Below are positions 45,486-53,263 of a stretch of DNA of 64,000 nt, in pieces. Source of the DNA: Palsa-892 sp963751615 (GTDB lineage: Bacteria; Pseudomonadota; Alphaproteobacteria; Rhizobiales; Xanthobacteraceae); the NCBI GenBank assembly GCA_963751615.1, contig CAVVVG010000005.1:310001-374000 (forward strand). The letters are read 5' to 3'. The stretch's first letter is position 1; each line of letters starts with the position of its first letter. The notes beneath the pieces are model-generated. The model was not told the DNA's origin, did not search any database, and saw nothing but the letters and a program-made list of their open reading frames with translations. The position numbers and the translations under genes were made by a program.

Positions 45486-45980
45486 ATGTTGAATAAAACC
45501 GCACGACAACATCGTAATCTTCGCGGAGTCTGGGCGATCATTTGCGGTTTCGCAGATTCCCTCGCAGCTCGAGTGAGTGATACGGTTTTGCTAATCGGGC
45601 GGCTGGCTATGGGGATTATCTTCTTTCAGAGTGGCGCTGCAAAGTTAGGAGCGCTCGATGCATTTGGCACGAGTTTGAGTAACCGCGGTGTACCGTTCCC
45701 CGGTTTTTGGGGTCCGGTTGGCGCAATTAGCGAATTTATCGGCGGCGCGGCCATAATCTTGGGTTTCGGCACGCGCTGGGCAGCGGTCTTGATCGTTATA
45801 TTTGTTATCGCCGCAACAGGAATAGCTCATCGCTATTGGGAATTTGCCGAACCAGCGGCGCGCCGCTTACATGAGGGGCAGTTCTATAAGAACCTCGCCA
45901 TTATCGGCGGAGCGCTTTTCCTATTCATTTGTGCCGCCGGTCGTTTCTCGCTTGATGCTATTCTGACCAAAAAGCGATAG
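45486..45980 (+). CDS. DoxX family membrane protein
   Basis: I start at the ATG at 45486 (MLNKTARQHRNLRG); a TTG at 45462 is also in frame. The 164-residue protein has four hydrophobic segments with the DoxX pattern LLIGRLAMGIIFFQSGAAKLG, GFWGPVGAISEFIGGAAIILGFGTRWAA and FYKNLAIIGGALFLFICAAGRFSLD. DoxX proteins are membrane subunits often tied to thiol or quinone redox stress. No partner gene is adjacent. Confidence 0.88.
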   Translation: MLNKTARQHRNLRGVWAIICGFADSLAARVSDTVLLIGRLAMGIIFFQSGAAKLGALDAFGTSLSNRGVPFPGFWGPVGAISEFIGGAAIILGFGTRWAAVLIVIFVIAATGIAHRYWEFAEPAARRLHEGQFYKNLAIIGGALFLFICAAGRFSLDAILTKKR

Positions 45981-46424
45981 GGATGCACCGTCTATTATCA
46001 GCCGGGAAACGGACTGGGTCCTTTTCGCTGCTTTTGTGTGGATGGAACTCTGCATGGGGTCGTTTCCCGACGTCACTCATATTCAATAGGGCATCGACAT
46101 CATATGTCGCTAATCGGGTCATTTGCATCGGTTCAACTTGGTTCGCACTGGGTCCGCTTAACTCCCGATAGCGACCGGATAGCAGACATTGCAGCAGGTC
46201 GGCTCAGCGCCAAGCGCACACATCCAACCAAACTTACCTGCGATCAGCGTGCATAAGGCTCAGTGTATGGACAGGTCAATCTTTAACCTTCCAGCAATCT
46301 TAATATAGCTTTGAGGCATTAAGCCTCAACTACGTAAGACTTTATTGAATACGTAAAAACAATTTCAATTCGTATCAATTATGAAGTTACTGCTTGCGCG
46401 AATGAGATTGTATTGGAGACAAAC
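45981..46424. other. Intergenic region before Flp pilin, no gene seen
   Basis: No gene is supported. Around 46320-46400 the DNA is AT-rich and precedes the Flp pilin gene, so its promoter should lie here. No FixK-type box is present. Confidence 0.45.
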
Positions 46425-46583
46425 ATGAGCAAGGTGCGTAAATTTCTCCACGACGAGAGCGGCGCCACCGCAATCGAATATGCTCTGATTGCTTCTGGCA
46501 TTTCAATCGCAATTGTTGCAGCAACCCAGTCTATCGGCACGAGCCTCAACTCGACCTTTACGACGGTTTCAAGCGCACTCTAA
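46425..46583 (+). CDS. Flp family type IVb pilin
   Basis: The 52-residue protein (MSKVRKFLHDESGATAIEYA) has the Flp pilin prepilin signature: a short basic leader, GATAIEYAL where peptidase cleavage should fall before the Ala/Thr-Ala-Ile-Glu-Tyr segment, and a hydrophobic stem (LIASGISIAIVAATQSIG). Glu and Tyr in EYA are the hallmark for assembly. It was too short for a simple open-frame scan. No cpa/tad assembly genes are within the window, so the pilus machinery must be elsewhere or this copy is orphan. A terminator follows at 46612-46640. Confidence 0.88.
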   Translation: MSKVRKFLHDESGATAIEYALIASGISIAIVAATQSIGTSLNSTFTTVSSAL

Positions 46584-46611
46584 TAGATAATATAATCCCT
46601 TAATCTAAAGA

Positions 46612-46640
46612 GAGCTCCATCGTTGGGGGCTCATTTTAAT
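46612..46640 (+). terminator. Rho-independent terminator after flp pilin
   Basis: GAGCTCC and GGGGCTC form a 7-bp stem (one G-U pair) with a 7-base loop, followed by ATTTTAATTTG. It begins 29 bp after the pilin stop codon. Confidence 0.6.
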
Positions 46641-46732
46641 TTGCTTTTGTTGGAGAAATCACATCTGAGTGAAATTCGATTCATGTTGGGTCTGCTTGGG
46701 GTCATTTACTGGCCTCGCTACACGTTCGCACC

Positions 46733-46797
46733 GTTTCCGTTCCTGCTTCACCAACAGACATTCTTCAACGCGGTTGGTATGTGCGTTTGATGTCACA
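46733..46797. repeat. Dispersed repeat, family B (member 1)
   Basis: TTCCGTTCCTGCTTCACCAA followed by CAGACATTCTTC, GCGGTTGG and GTTTGATGTC. A close relative is at 51227-51285 with the same blocks in order; a weaker one is at 54124-54225. No coding potential seen. Confidence 0.5.
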
Positions 46798-46852
46798 AAC
46801 GGACATCGCGACTAAACAAACCAGCGTCTGCGGATCCAAGTTCATGCAACAA

Positions 46853-46877
46853 AAACCCCGGCGCGAGGCCGGGGTTT
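46853..46877 (-). terminator. Terminator of the small membrane protein gene
   Basis: AAACCCCGGC and GCCGGGGTTT form a perfect 10-bp stem with a 5-base loop. On the minus strand a T-rich tail (TTTTTGTTG) follows, so it should end the transcript of the gene at 46918-47100. A near-identical hairpin is at 61742-61768. Confidence 0.75.
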
Positions 46878-46917
46878 GTATTGGAGAGATTAAGCGTCAG
46901 GACATTCGATTAATCCG

Positions 46918-47100
46918 CTACAGCCAATTGATCCCGGCGAGCGGCAGCACCCTTTGCAGGATCGCCGCCACGCAAATCAATACCACGAGTAGCTTGAGAA
47001 GATTGGCCAAACGAGCATCATTAACAAACTTATCTATGACCCAAAAGCAGATCGCGCCGACGATGCATATAATTAGGACCCCGATTAAGACTGAAAGCAT
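46918..47100 (-). CDS. Thivi_2564-type small membrane protein
   Basis: The 60-residue protein starts at 47100 with a strong GGGAGG ribosome-binding site. It has two membrane helices, MLSVLIGVLIICIVGAICFW and LLKLLVVLICVAAILQRV, around a charged loop (DKFVNDARLANL), which fits the Thivi_2564 family of two-helix membrane proteins. A strong terminator follows. Function unknown; such proteins are common in this bacterial group. Confidence 0.8.
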   Translation of the reverse strand: MLSVLIGVLIICIVGAICFWVIDKFVNDARLANLLKLLVVLICVAAILQRVLPLAGINWL

Positions 47101-47565
47101 AGCAACCTCCCAAAGCCTAGCAGGACAGGAGCTAGATAGCCCCAGCGATTCTGCAAGATCAATAGCAGAATCTGAAAGAGCATGCGGATTACAGCCAGCA
47201 AGTCATTGCCACGGACAATAAGCTATGCATTGCGAGATGATGTCACCTTCCAGTGTTTCCACGTCCTGCCACATGAGCTGGCGCCCTGCAAAAACCCCCG
47301 GCTTTGAGGCCGCGATTTTGCATTTAGGAAATTGAGCGAGCAATATTTCGTGACCACCGGAGCGTTTCCTACCAAAAGCTGTCAGTGCTTGTCACCATGT
47401 GCCTTTATCCGTAAGCTATTTTGCTCAGATGCCTGATTGAATTTGGGATGTTCTAATTAGGCCGTCTCCTAATAGTTTGAGAGGTAGCCATTTTGTATCT
47501 TCTTAATTCTATCGATCGGTTCATTGCTCTCTGTGCCATCGCGCGGCGATAAAAGAAGTGCAGTA
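47101..47565. other. Intergenic region upstream of Crp/Fnr-type regulator
   Basis: It contains a leftward open frame at 47203-47385 described separately. The remainder up to 47565 should hold the regulator's promoter, but no clear box was found. No FixK-type site. Confidence 0.4.
47203..47385 (-). other. Possible remnant of a small protein without an ATG
   Basis: A 60-codon frame (FGRKRSGGHEILLAQFPKC, then QLMWQDVETLEGDIISQCIA) has protein-like composition with three cysteines, but its only Met is internal and a stop codon precedes it at once. A CTG or TTG start would be needed. It may be a decayed gene. Confidence 0.2.
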
Positions 47566-48258
47566 ATGAAACAAGTTAATGGTCGAAAAAGAAAGCAAAA
47601 CAGGACTGCGTTCGATCCCGATATTTTTCTGCACACGGAAAACGTCGGTCGAACTATCTCCAAATATCGAAAGGATCAAACGGTCTTCTCGCAGGGCAGC
47701 CCTGCTGATGCGGTTTTCTATATCCAGAAGGGCAAGGTCAAAATCACTGTTGTCTCCGAGCAAGGCAAGGAAGCCATAGTCGCAATCTTGGGACCGAACG
47801 AGTTCTGTGGTGAAGGATGTCTGACCGGGCAGATGCGGCGCATGGCAACAGCTGTGGCAATGACGCCATGCCAGATCATGCGGCTGGAAAAAGCCACCAT
47901 CGTCCACGCTCTACATGACGAGCCAGCATTTTCCGCGGTTTTCGTTACTCATCTCTTGGCTCGGACCATCCGAGTTGAGGCGGATCTGGTGGATCAATTA
48001 TTCAATTCGAGTGAGAAACGCCTAGCCCGAGCTCTTCTCCTATTGGCGAATTTTGGCAAGGAGGGCCGACCTGAGCGCGCAATTGCAAAGATCAGCCAAG
48101 AAACACTCGCGGAAATGATCGGCACAACGCGATCCCGCGTGAGCTTTTTCATGAATAGGTTCCGAAAAATGGGTCTGATTAGTTACAACGGCCACCTAGA
48201 AATCCACAGCTCGTTGCTGAATGTCGTTTTGCATGACGAGCCACATATTAATAGTTGA
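47566..48258 (+). CDS. Crp/Fnr family transcriptional regulator
   Basis: I start at the ATG at 47566 (MKQVNGRKRKQN); the longer frame from 47524 has a TTG start. The 230-residue protein has a cyclic-nucleotide-type beta-roll (FSQGSPADAVFYIQKGKVKITVVSEQGKEAIVAILG), a dimer helix, and a C-terminal HTH (ISQETLAEMIGTTRSRVSFFMNRFRKMG). There is no four-cysteine iron-sulfur cluster motif. The recognition helix has Ser where FNR and FixK have the DNA-contacting Glu and Phe in place of the Arg, so it probably does not read TTGA-N6-TCAA boxes. Effector unknown. It is the only transcription factor seen in the window. Confidence 0.88.
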   Translation: MKQVNGRKRKQNRTAFDPDIFLHTENVGRTISKYRKDQTVFSQGSPADAVFYIQKGKVKITVVSEQGKEAIVAILGPNEFCGEGCLTGQMRRMATAVAMTPCQIMRLEKATIVHALHDEPAFSAVFVTHLLARTIRVEADLVDQLFNSSEKRLARALLLLANFGKEGRPERAIAKISQETLAEMIGTTRSRVSFFMNRFRKMGLISYNGHLEIHSSLLNVVLHDEPHINS

Positions 48259-48467
48259 GCAATTTTGAACTGATTTTCGATGTCCGTCCGTGCCGATTGC
48301 CGGCCAAAAACTACTTCGTAAGGCCCCTCCCTGGCCAGATATAAAGACCACTATGTCCCATGGAAGTGGTCAATTTTATACAGACTTCAATGGGCCGTTG
48401 GCCACAAACTTTTCTTAATAGCCGCACGCGCAACGCGCAGCATTAATGTTCCTGAAAGGACAGCTTC

Positions 48468-48632
48468 ATGTCGCTCGGACTCATACTCGTCATTATTCTG
48501 GTCATCTTCTTACTCGGTGGATTCAGTGGTCGGTTCGGCGGTTACGGTTACGGATATGGTCACGGCGGCGTCGGCCTCATCGGCATCATCCTGATTATCC
48601 TCGTTATCCTGCTTCTCATGGGGCGGCTCTAG
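48468..48632 (+). CDS. DUF3309 family small membrane protein
   Basis: The 54-residue protein has a hydrophobic N-terminus (LGLILVIILVIFLLGGF), a Gly/Tyr-rich loop (GYGYGYGHGGVG) and a second hydrophobic helix (IGIILIILVILLLMGRL), the DUF3309 layout. It is short and was missed by simple length-filtered scans. AAAGGA precedes the ATG by about 8 bp. Function unknown. A terminator is 140 bp downstream. Confidence 0.8.
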   Translation: MSLGLILVIILVIFLLGGFSGRFGGYGYGYGHGGVGLIGIILIILVILLLMGRL

Positions 48633-48772
48633 GCTGCAGGCTGAACCGGCCAGTCGTCTTACACGCGAGGACTTCGTCATTGTGTACATTGCGCGGAAGT
48701 TCTGACCTCAACAGATCGATCAATACAAAATACTGATCACTCGGGCTTCCCCCAATTTGCTCAAGCGATCAG

Positions 48773-48818
48773 GGCCCCGGGATCCAACCCCCGCCCCCCA
48801 ACCCCGGGGCCATTTTTT
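48773..48818 (+). terminator. Rho-independent terminator
   Basis: GGCCCCGG and CCGGGGCC form an 8-bp stem around a C-rich loop, followed by ATTTTTTCTT. It should end the DUF3309 transcript. Confidence 0.7.
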
Positions 48819-48916
48819 CTTCGAAGTCGATGAAACGCAAATCATTCGAGTGTCCGTAACCTCGCTCAGAAACATGTCGATAGGCATCAATCATTCGCTT
48901 TTCAGGAGAAAGACAT

Positions 48917-49126
48917 ATGCGGATTTTATTTGGTATTATTGTCGGCTTCTTCCTTGCGATTGGCGTGGCCTACATCCACGACACGAACCTAACGGCTCGT
49001 TCGACCAATCCAAATTCTATCGTGATGGAACGTCCAATGGTTAATTGGGACGTCGTCGACACCAGCTGGCAGAACTTCAAGGCTAGCGTCCAAATCGGCT
49101 GGCACAAGTTGCAATCCATCGGTTAA
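48917..49126 (+). CDS. Small single-pass membrane protein
   Basis: The 69-residue protein starts at 48917 after AGGAGAAAG. It has one N-terminal helix (LFGIIVGFFLAIGVAYIHDT) and a hydrophilic tail (VNWDVVDTSWQNFKASVQIGWHKLQ). It is followed within 15 bp by a strong terminator, which supports it as a real gene. Family not named. Confidence 0.75.
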   Translation: MRILFGIIVGFFLAIGVAYIHDTNLTARSTNPNSIVMERPMVNWDVVDTSWQNFKASVQIGWHKLQSIG

Positions 49127-49138
49127 AAATTGTAATGA

Positions 49139-49166
49139 ACGGGCGCTCCCAGAGGCGCCCGTTTTT
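49139..49166 (+). terminator. Rho-independent terminator after 48917-49126 gene
   Basis: ACGGGCGC and GCGCCCGT form a perfect 8-bp stem with an 8-base loop, followed by TTTTCTTT. Confidence 0.8.
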
Positions 49167-49329
49167 CTTTGCAAGTGGAGCTGTGGATCATTAGAGCCAG
49201 CCGCGCACTTTTCGCACCGCATAATCTTGAATAGCGTCAGCGTCCGCTTACACCCGGCTAGCAACGGTTTTGCATTATTTGGCTTTGTCTGTGCACCGTT
49301 TGGCATGCGCTCGGCGATGACGCACGAAT

Positions 49330-49758
49330 TCACGGAACCACCATGACGCAGCAGTGACAGAAGCTCGTAAGCTTTTGCGCCACGCTGCCAAGGGGCTGGG
49401 CAGCAAGGCGCCCACTTCCGCGCCGTCCGACAACCAGCAGATCAATCTGCTCGCGCTTCACAATATCAATAATCGTTTCCGCCGCATCGCCTTCAAACGC
49501 GTGAATTCGAACATCGGATACGCCGAGCCTGCTCGCCCGTTCCTTAGCTTCCGTCAGAATCCTCTTGGTAAAACGCTCGAGTAGATTTTCTGACATTCCG
49601 AGCTGACGAATTTCTTTCATGTGGTTGCTCAGAAGCTTGACATCCCGAATCGTCACGATCCAGAGGATACCATTCACCGCCTTCGCAAGCCCCGCCGCGA
49701 CATCGACGGCACGGTTGGCGCCTTCGGACCCATCGGTGACAACCATGATGCGCCGCAT
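49330..49758 (-). CDS. Universal stress protein (UspA family)
   Basis: The 142-residue protein has the Usp alpha/beta fold with VVTDGSEGANRAVDVAAGLA at the start and the ATP-binding C-terminal motif GRRGSGRLAAQPLGSVAQKL (G-X2-G-X9-G-S), so it belongs to the ATP-binding group. Universal stress proteins help cells survive energy limitation and hypoxia and are often FNR/FixK-activated. A FixK-type box lies 84 bp upstream, in the expected position. It is leftward and apparently monocistronic. Confidence 0.9.
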   Translation of the reverse strand: MRRIMVVTDGSEGANRAVDVAAGLAKAVNGILWIVTIRDVKLLSNHMKEIRQLGMSENLLERFTKRILTEAKERASRLGVSDVRIHAFEGDAAETIIDIVKREQIDLLVVGRRGSGRLAAQPLGSVAQKLTSFCHCCVMVVP

Positions 49759-49841
49759 GTGTGCTCCGCCGAATAGATTAGTTCATTTACCGAAACCAAA
49801 TCATTCAATTTTCTTTTCGCAATTTCTTTAGGTGACAGTCA

Positions 49842-49855
49842 TTGACGCGCATCAA
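49842..49855. promoter_or_regulatory. FixK/FNR-type box upstream of universal stress protein
   Basis: TTGACGCGCATCAA matches TTGA-N6-TCAA and ends 83 bp before the ATG at 49758. Confidence 0.72.
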
Positions 49856-50033
49856 TAAGGAATGATCTGCCCTCAGTTCATAGCGGCTTTATTCCTTACC
49901 ATTGCCCTCATCCGCTTGATACCAGCGATGAGCAGAGCCAAGCGCTTGACATTCGAGCCCCGCTAAATCCGCACGAGCCTATCCGCAAAAAGAAAAATAG
50001 TTCCAGGAGACGAATGCCAAAGAATGCTAACGA

Positions 50034-50258
50034 TCAATGATGTTTTGGGCCTGCTGGCCGCGTCCGGGACGTTTCTTGACGCAACAGTTCGGCAAGTTGT
50101 TTGGCTAGGGCGGGTCTCATCCCATATACAATCTTATCCCACTGCTTCGCTTTAAATCTCTTTTTGCTCGTTGCGTAAGTTATTCTAATCGCCACGCCCG
50201 CCGGTTCTAGGCACCCAACATCGAAAGAGACGATAAACGGCATAAGCTCATTTGGCAT
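50034..50258 (-). CDS. Small hypothetical protein
   Basis: I start at the ATG at 50258 (MPNELMPFIVSFDVGC), preceded by AGGGAAAAGC; a longer frame from 50303 adds 15 non-conserved-looking residues. The 74-residue protein is soluble and basic, with ATSKKRFKAKQWDKIVYGMRPALAKQL in the second half. No family is recognised. A tiny frame with a GGAGG site precedes it by 22 bp, and a FixK-type box is 232 bp upstream. Confidence 0.55.
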   Translation of the reverse strand: MPNELMPFIVSFDVGCLEPAGVAIRITYATSKKRFKAKQWDKIVYGMRPALAKQLAELLRQETSRTRPAGPKHH

Positions 50259-50280
50259 GGTGCTTTTCCCTGTTGTTACG

Positions 50281-50340
50281 TCAATGGATAACCGCCACTC
50301 CATTGGCCTTGATATTGGAAACAGTTCGAATTTTAGGCAT
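50281..50340 (-). other. Possible leader peptide or 5' piece of a split gene (19 aa)
   Basis: An ATG at 50340 follows GGAGGGG at ideal spacing and encodes a 19-residue peptide (MPKIRTVSNIKANGVAVIH) that stops 22 bp before the next start. It may be a leader peptide, or the true N-terminus of the downstream gene displaced by a frameshift. Confidence 0.3.
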
Positions 50341-50489
50341 CGAAAACCCCTCCGGTTCGCAGCACGCCGACTACGACGTTAGAGTAGCTTTCGATTTATG
50401 GTTTTGCAGCGCCCAGCCGAGGCGCATTCAAAAACCAATTTTGGATCGCTTAAGTTGGAAAAATCAAATCAGCTTGCTGCAGGATTGCA

Positions 50490-50503
50490 TTGACTTATAT
50501 CAA
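50490..50503. promoter_or_regulatory. FixK/FNR-type box
   Basis: TTGACTTATATCAA matches TTGA-N6-TCAA. On the leftward side the first candidate start is the 19-codon frame at 50340 (150 bp). On the rightward side no gene begins nearby, since the Spy-like gene is leftward and ends at 50632. Confidence 0.6.
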
Positions 50504-50631
50504 CGGCGTCTAAACAACATTGCCGCCGCCAACGGCCGCAAAAATAAGACACGTCAAAATCGGAAATGTGAACAACAGCAATAATTCTCTTTCTGGACCG
50601 CTGGCGACGTTTTCCCTTAAGGGACGACAGG

Positions 50632-51075
50632 CTAATGGCTCAGCCGGAACAACGCTTCAGCAAAGCGCGACTTCTGCTTGTCGTTAAGGCTTGAGTAAAG
50701 GGGCTGAGCGGCGTCAGCGAGCTTCTTTTGATCGGCGGAACGTTCGCTCATGGCGTCGGCCTCCTTGCGCATTTGATCGATGATATCGACAGGGACCTTC
50801 TTCTGAGAGAGTTCGGCTTGCAGAGCAATCTGGCGATCAGCCCGTTTCTTGCCGATCTCGTGCATCGCAGTCGCGAAGCCGGACCAATTGCTCTCCTGAT
50901 CCGGCGTCAGACGCAGGTCAGCCTTGATGCGGGCGATGGTCGCGTCAATTTGATCAACAATTTGATTAGCGGACATTTCAGCTCGATCCGAGCGGTCACG
51001 AGCGACTGCCGGACCCGACGTCGCTAAGCCGGCTAACAAAATACCAGGCGCTAAAAGAATGAAAGATTTTCTTAT
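50632..51075 (-). CDS. Spy/CpxP-like LTXXQ periplasmic protein with apparent ATA start
   Basis: The mature part shows the LTXXQ motif twice in spirit (LRLTPDQESNW and LNDKQKSRFAEAL), as in Spy/CpxP envelope chaperones that bind unfolded proteins. Extending upstream, a perfect signal peptide (RKSFILLAPGILLAGLATSG, then PAVARD) begins at codon ATA (51075), 5 bp after AAGGAGGG; no ATG is in frame. A TTG at 51039 would truncate the signal. Either ATA is a mutated ATG or a rare start. Total 147 residues. Confidence 0.7.
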   Translation of the reverse strand: MRKSFILLAPGILLAGLATSGPAVARDRSDRAEMSANQIVDQIDATIARIKADLRLTPDQESNWSGFATAMHEIGKKRADRQIALQAELSQKKVPVDIIDQMRKEADAMSERSADQKKLADAAQPLYSSLNDKQKSRFAEALFRLSH

Positions 51076-51226
51076 AACGCCCTCCTTGCAGCGGACATCC
51101 CCGATCTGTCTGTCACTCAGTATATGGCACCTTTCTCACGGAAGGGGTATGTCGTCAGAATCTCTTAGTCTCCCACAATCGGTATGTCGGATTTGGTCAT
51201 TTCCTGACACTGCGGCTCCTTCGCGT

Positions 51227-51285
51227 CATGTCCGTTCTTGCTTCAGCAACAGACATTCTTTAGTGCGATTGGCACGTCTGTTTTA
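51227..51285. repeat. Dispersed repeat, family B (member 2)
   Basis: CATGTCCGTTCTTGCTTCAG and CAACAGACATTCTTTAG, then GCGATTGGCACGTCTGTTTT. It matches the copy at 46733-46797 block by block with about three quarters of positions identical. Confidence 0.5.
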
Positions 51286-51299
51286 TGCGATGAACGGAA

Positions 51300-51313
51300 T
51301 TGACCAGCGTCAT
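51300..51313. promoter_or_regulatory. Near-match FixK-type site upstream of CocE-type hydrolase
   Basis: TTGACCAGCGTCAT differs from TTGA-N6-TCAA at the last base only. It ends 64 bp before the ATG at 51378, a suitable distance for activation. Confidence 0.4.
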
Positions 51314-51377
51314 TTCGAAGGCGGGAATTGTCAGGGACGATTGAGCGTTGCGCCGTTAAAGCAGTCAAGGAAACACC

Positions 51378-53081
51378 ATGATCATCGAACGCGATTTGCC
51401 GGTTCCCATGGACGATGGCGTTATCCTGCGGGCGGATGTTTATCGGCCGGACACGTCAGCGTCTGTGCCGGTAATTATGGCGCATGGGCCCTACGGCAAG
51501 GGGGTTAAATATCAAGAGCATTACAAACCGCTGTGGGATTGGCTCATAAAGGAACATCCCGATCTGCTAGCAGGTTCAACCCACAGTTACCTGACATGGG
51601 AAACCGTCGATCCAGAAATTTGGGTGCCATGGGGCTACGCAGTGCTACGTGTGGATTCGCGCGGTGCCGGCCGCTCACCAGGATATCTCGACGTTTTCTC
51701 ACCGCGCGAGACGCTGGATTATTATTACGCGATTGAATGGGCCGGAACGCGGCCTTGGTCGAACGGAAAAATTGGCCTGAATGGGATATCGTACTACGCC
51801 ATCAACCAATGGCACGTCGCAGCACTTCAGCCGCCGCATCTCACTGCAATGATTCCGTGGGAAGGTGCCGCCGATATGTATCGCGATTGGTACCGCCACG
51901 GTGGCATTCTATCGAACAAATTCATGGAGACTTGGTTTCCGCGTCAGGTGCTTGCCATCCAGCACGGTAATCCGGACGCGCCGAAGGATCATTGGATGAA
52001 TGAGTCATCTGCGGGGCCCGCGCCGCTGTCGAAGGAGGATCTCAAAGCTAATTATTGTGACACGCTAGCCAATGCTCGCGCGAGAGAAATGGACGACGCC
52101 TGGTACCGATACCGTTCTCCCGATTGGTCGAAAGTGATTACACCTTTCCTGAGCGCGGCCAACTGGGCAGGATTCGGACTTCACCCGCGCGGCAACTTCG
52201 AGGCTTTTACACAAGCGACGTCGAAGCAGAAATGGCTGGAATGCCATCCCGGCCGCCACGAGGAATGGTTTTATCTCGAATATGGCATGGCACTGCAGAA
52301 ACGCTTTTTCGATTATTTTTTGAAAGATGTGCAGAATGGTTGGGACAAGGAACCGCGGGTGTGGCTCAACCTCCGCCGCCCGTTTAGCAACGTGTTCGAA
52401 CTGCGCAAGGAGAATGAATGGCCGTTAGCCGAAACCAAATGGACGCGACTGTTCCTTGATGCCAAGAGTGGTCACCTAGACTGGCGTGCACCGGCGAAGG
52501 ACGGGAGCGCGTCGTTCGCCGCGATGGGGGATGGCATCCGATGGATGTCGCCGCCACTCGAGCGCGAAATGGAAATCACTGGCCCTATGGTGCTCAAACT
52601 GTTCATTTCCTCCTCGACCGTCGATGCTGATTTGTTCATCACAGCCATGGCGTTTTCACCGGATGGCCGGGAGGTCGAATTCCAGGGCACCGTCGATCCA
52701 CACACCCCATTGGCGCAAGGTTGGCTGCGCGCTTCTCACCGCAAGCTCGATCCAATGAAATCGCTGCCCTATCGCCCCTATCACACCCATGACGACAAGC
52801 AGCCGTTGACGCCAGGGCAGGTTTATGAACTGGACATCGAACTCTGGCCGATGAGCATTGTGCTACCAGCCGGCTTCCGCCTCGCTCTCAACATATCCGG
52901 CAAGGACTTTGAACGGCCGGGCGTGGACGCCAATCCGATCTTCCGGACACGTGGCTCAGGTCCCTGGATACACGACGACCCATACGACCGGCCGACCGAC
53001 CTATTTGGAGGCGAGAGCACAATTCACACAGGGCCGCGACACGAAGCCTTCTTGCTCTTACCAATTATCCCACCACGTTAA
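51378..53081 (+). CDS. CocE/NonD family hydrolase (X-Pro dipeptidyl-peptidase S15-like)
   Basis: The 567-residue protein begins MIIERDLPVPMDDGVILRAD, the S15/CocE start. The alpha/beta core has a nucleophile serine in the elbow IGLNGISYYAINQW, preceded by VDSRGAGRSPGYLD. A C-terminal jelly-roll domain of about 200 residues (SSTVDADLFITAMAFSPDGR and LPAGFRLALNISGKDF) completes the family. These enzymes cleave esters or amide bonds, including cocaine esters, glutaryl-acylases and X-Pro peptides. No signal peptide is present. It is the only gene on this strand between a repeat and the leftward DUF4239. Confidence 0.9.
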   Translation: MIIERDLPVPMDDGVILRADVYRPDTSASVPVIMAHGPYGKGVKYQEHYKPLWDWLIKEHPDLLAGSTHSYLTWETVDPEIWVPWGYAVLRVDSRGAGRSPGYLDVFSPRETLDYYYAIEWAGTRPWSNGKIGLNGISYYAINQWHVAALQPPHLTAMIPWEGAADMYRDWYRHGGILSNKFMETWFPRQVLAIQHGNPDAPKDHWMNESSAGPAPLSKEDLKANYCDTLANARAREMDDAWYRYRSPDWSKVITPFLSAANWAGFGLHPRGNFEAFTQATSKQKWLECHPGRHEEWFYLEYGMALQKRFFDYFLKDVQNGWDKEPRVWLNLRRPFSNVFELRKENEWPLAETKWTRLFLDAKSGHLDWRAPAKDGSASFAAMGDGIRWMSPPLEREMEITGPMVLKLFISSSTVDADLFITAMAFSPDGREVEFQGTVDPHTPLAQGWLRASHRKLDPMKSLPYRPYHTHDDKQPLTPGQVYELDIELWPMSIVLPAGFRLALNISGKDFERPGVDANPIFRTRGSGPWIHDDPYDRPTDLFGGESTIHTGPRHEAFLLLPIIPPR

Positions 53082-53263
53082 AGATTGGTGCGACCGCATT
53101 GGGCATTTCTTCTCGGGTTCGCATCTGCTTTTTGTCTTTATTATGCACTGAAGACCGCGGCGGACGCTGGCGCGCGATGACCGAATGAATACCTCAAGGC
53201 CGGATCATTGGTTAGTGACGGACTGTATGTATTCAAATTGCGCGATCATCAAAGCATACCCAG

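Noticed and set aside
46774..46800. TTTGATGTC...GGACATC inverted pattern as a possible CRISPR unit
   Set aside because: There are no regularly spaced direct repeats in the area or elsewhere in the window, so there is no CRISPR array.
50252..50584. Rightward 110-codon frame
   Set aside because: Overlaps a FixK-type box and the leftward small gene; composition is not protein-like.
52065..52259. Leftward frames inside the CocE-type hydrolase gene
   Set aside because: Shadows of a well-conserved frame on the opposite strand.
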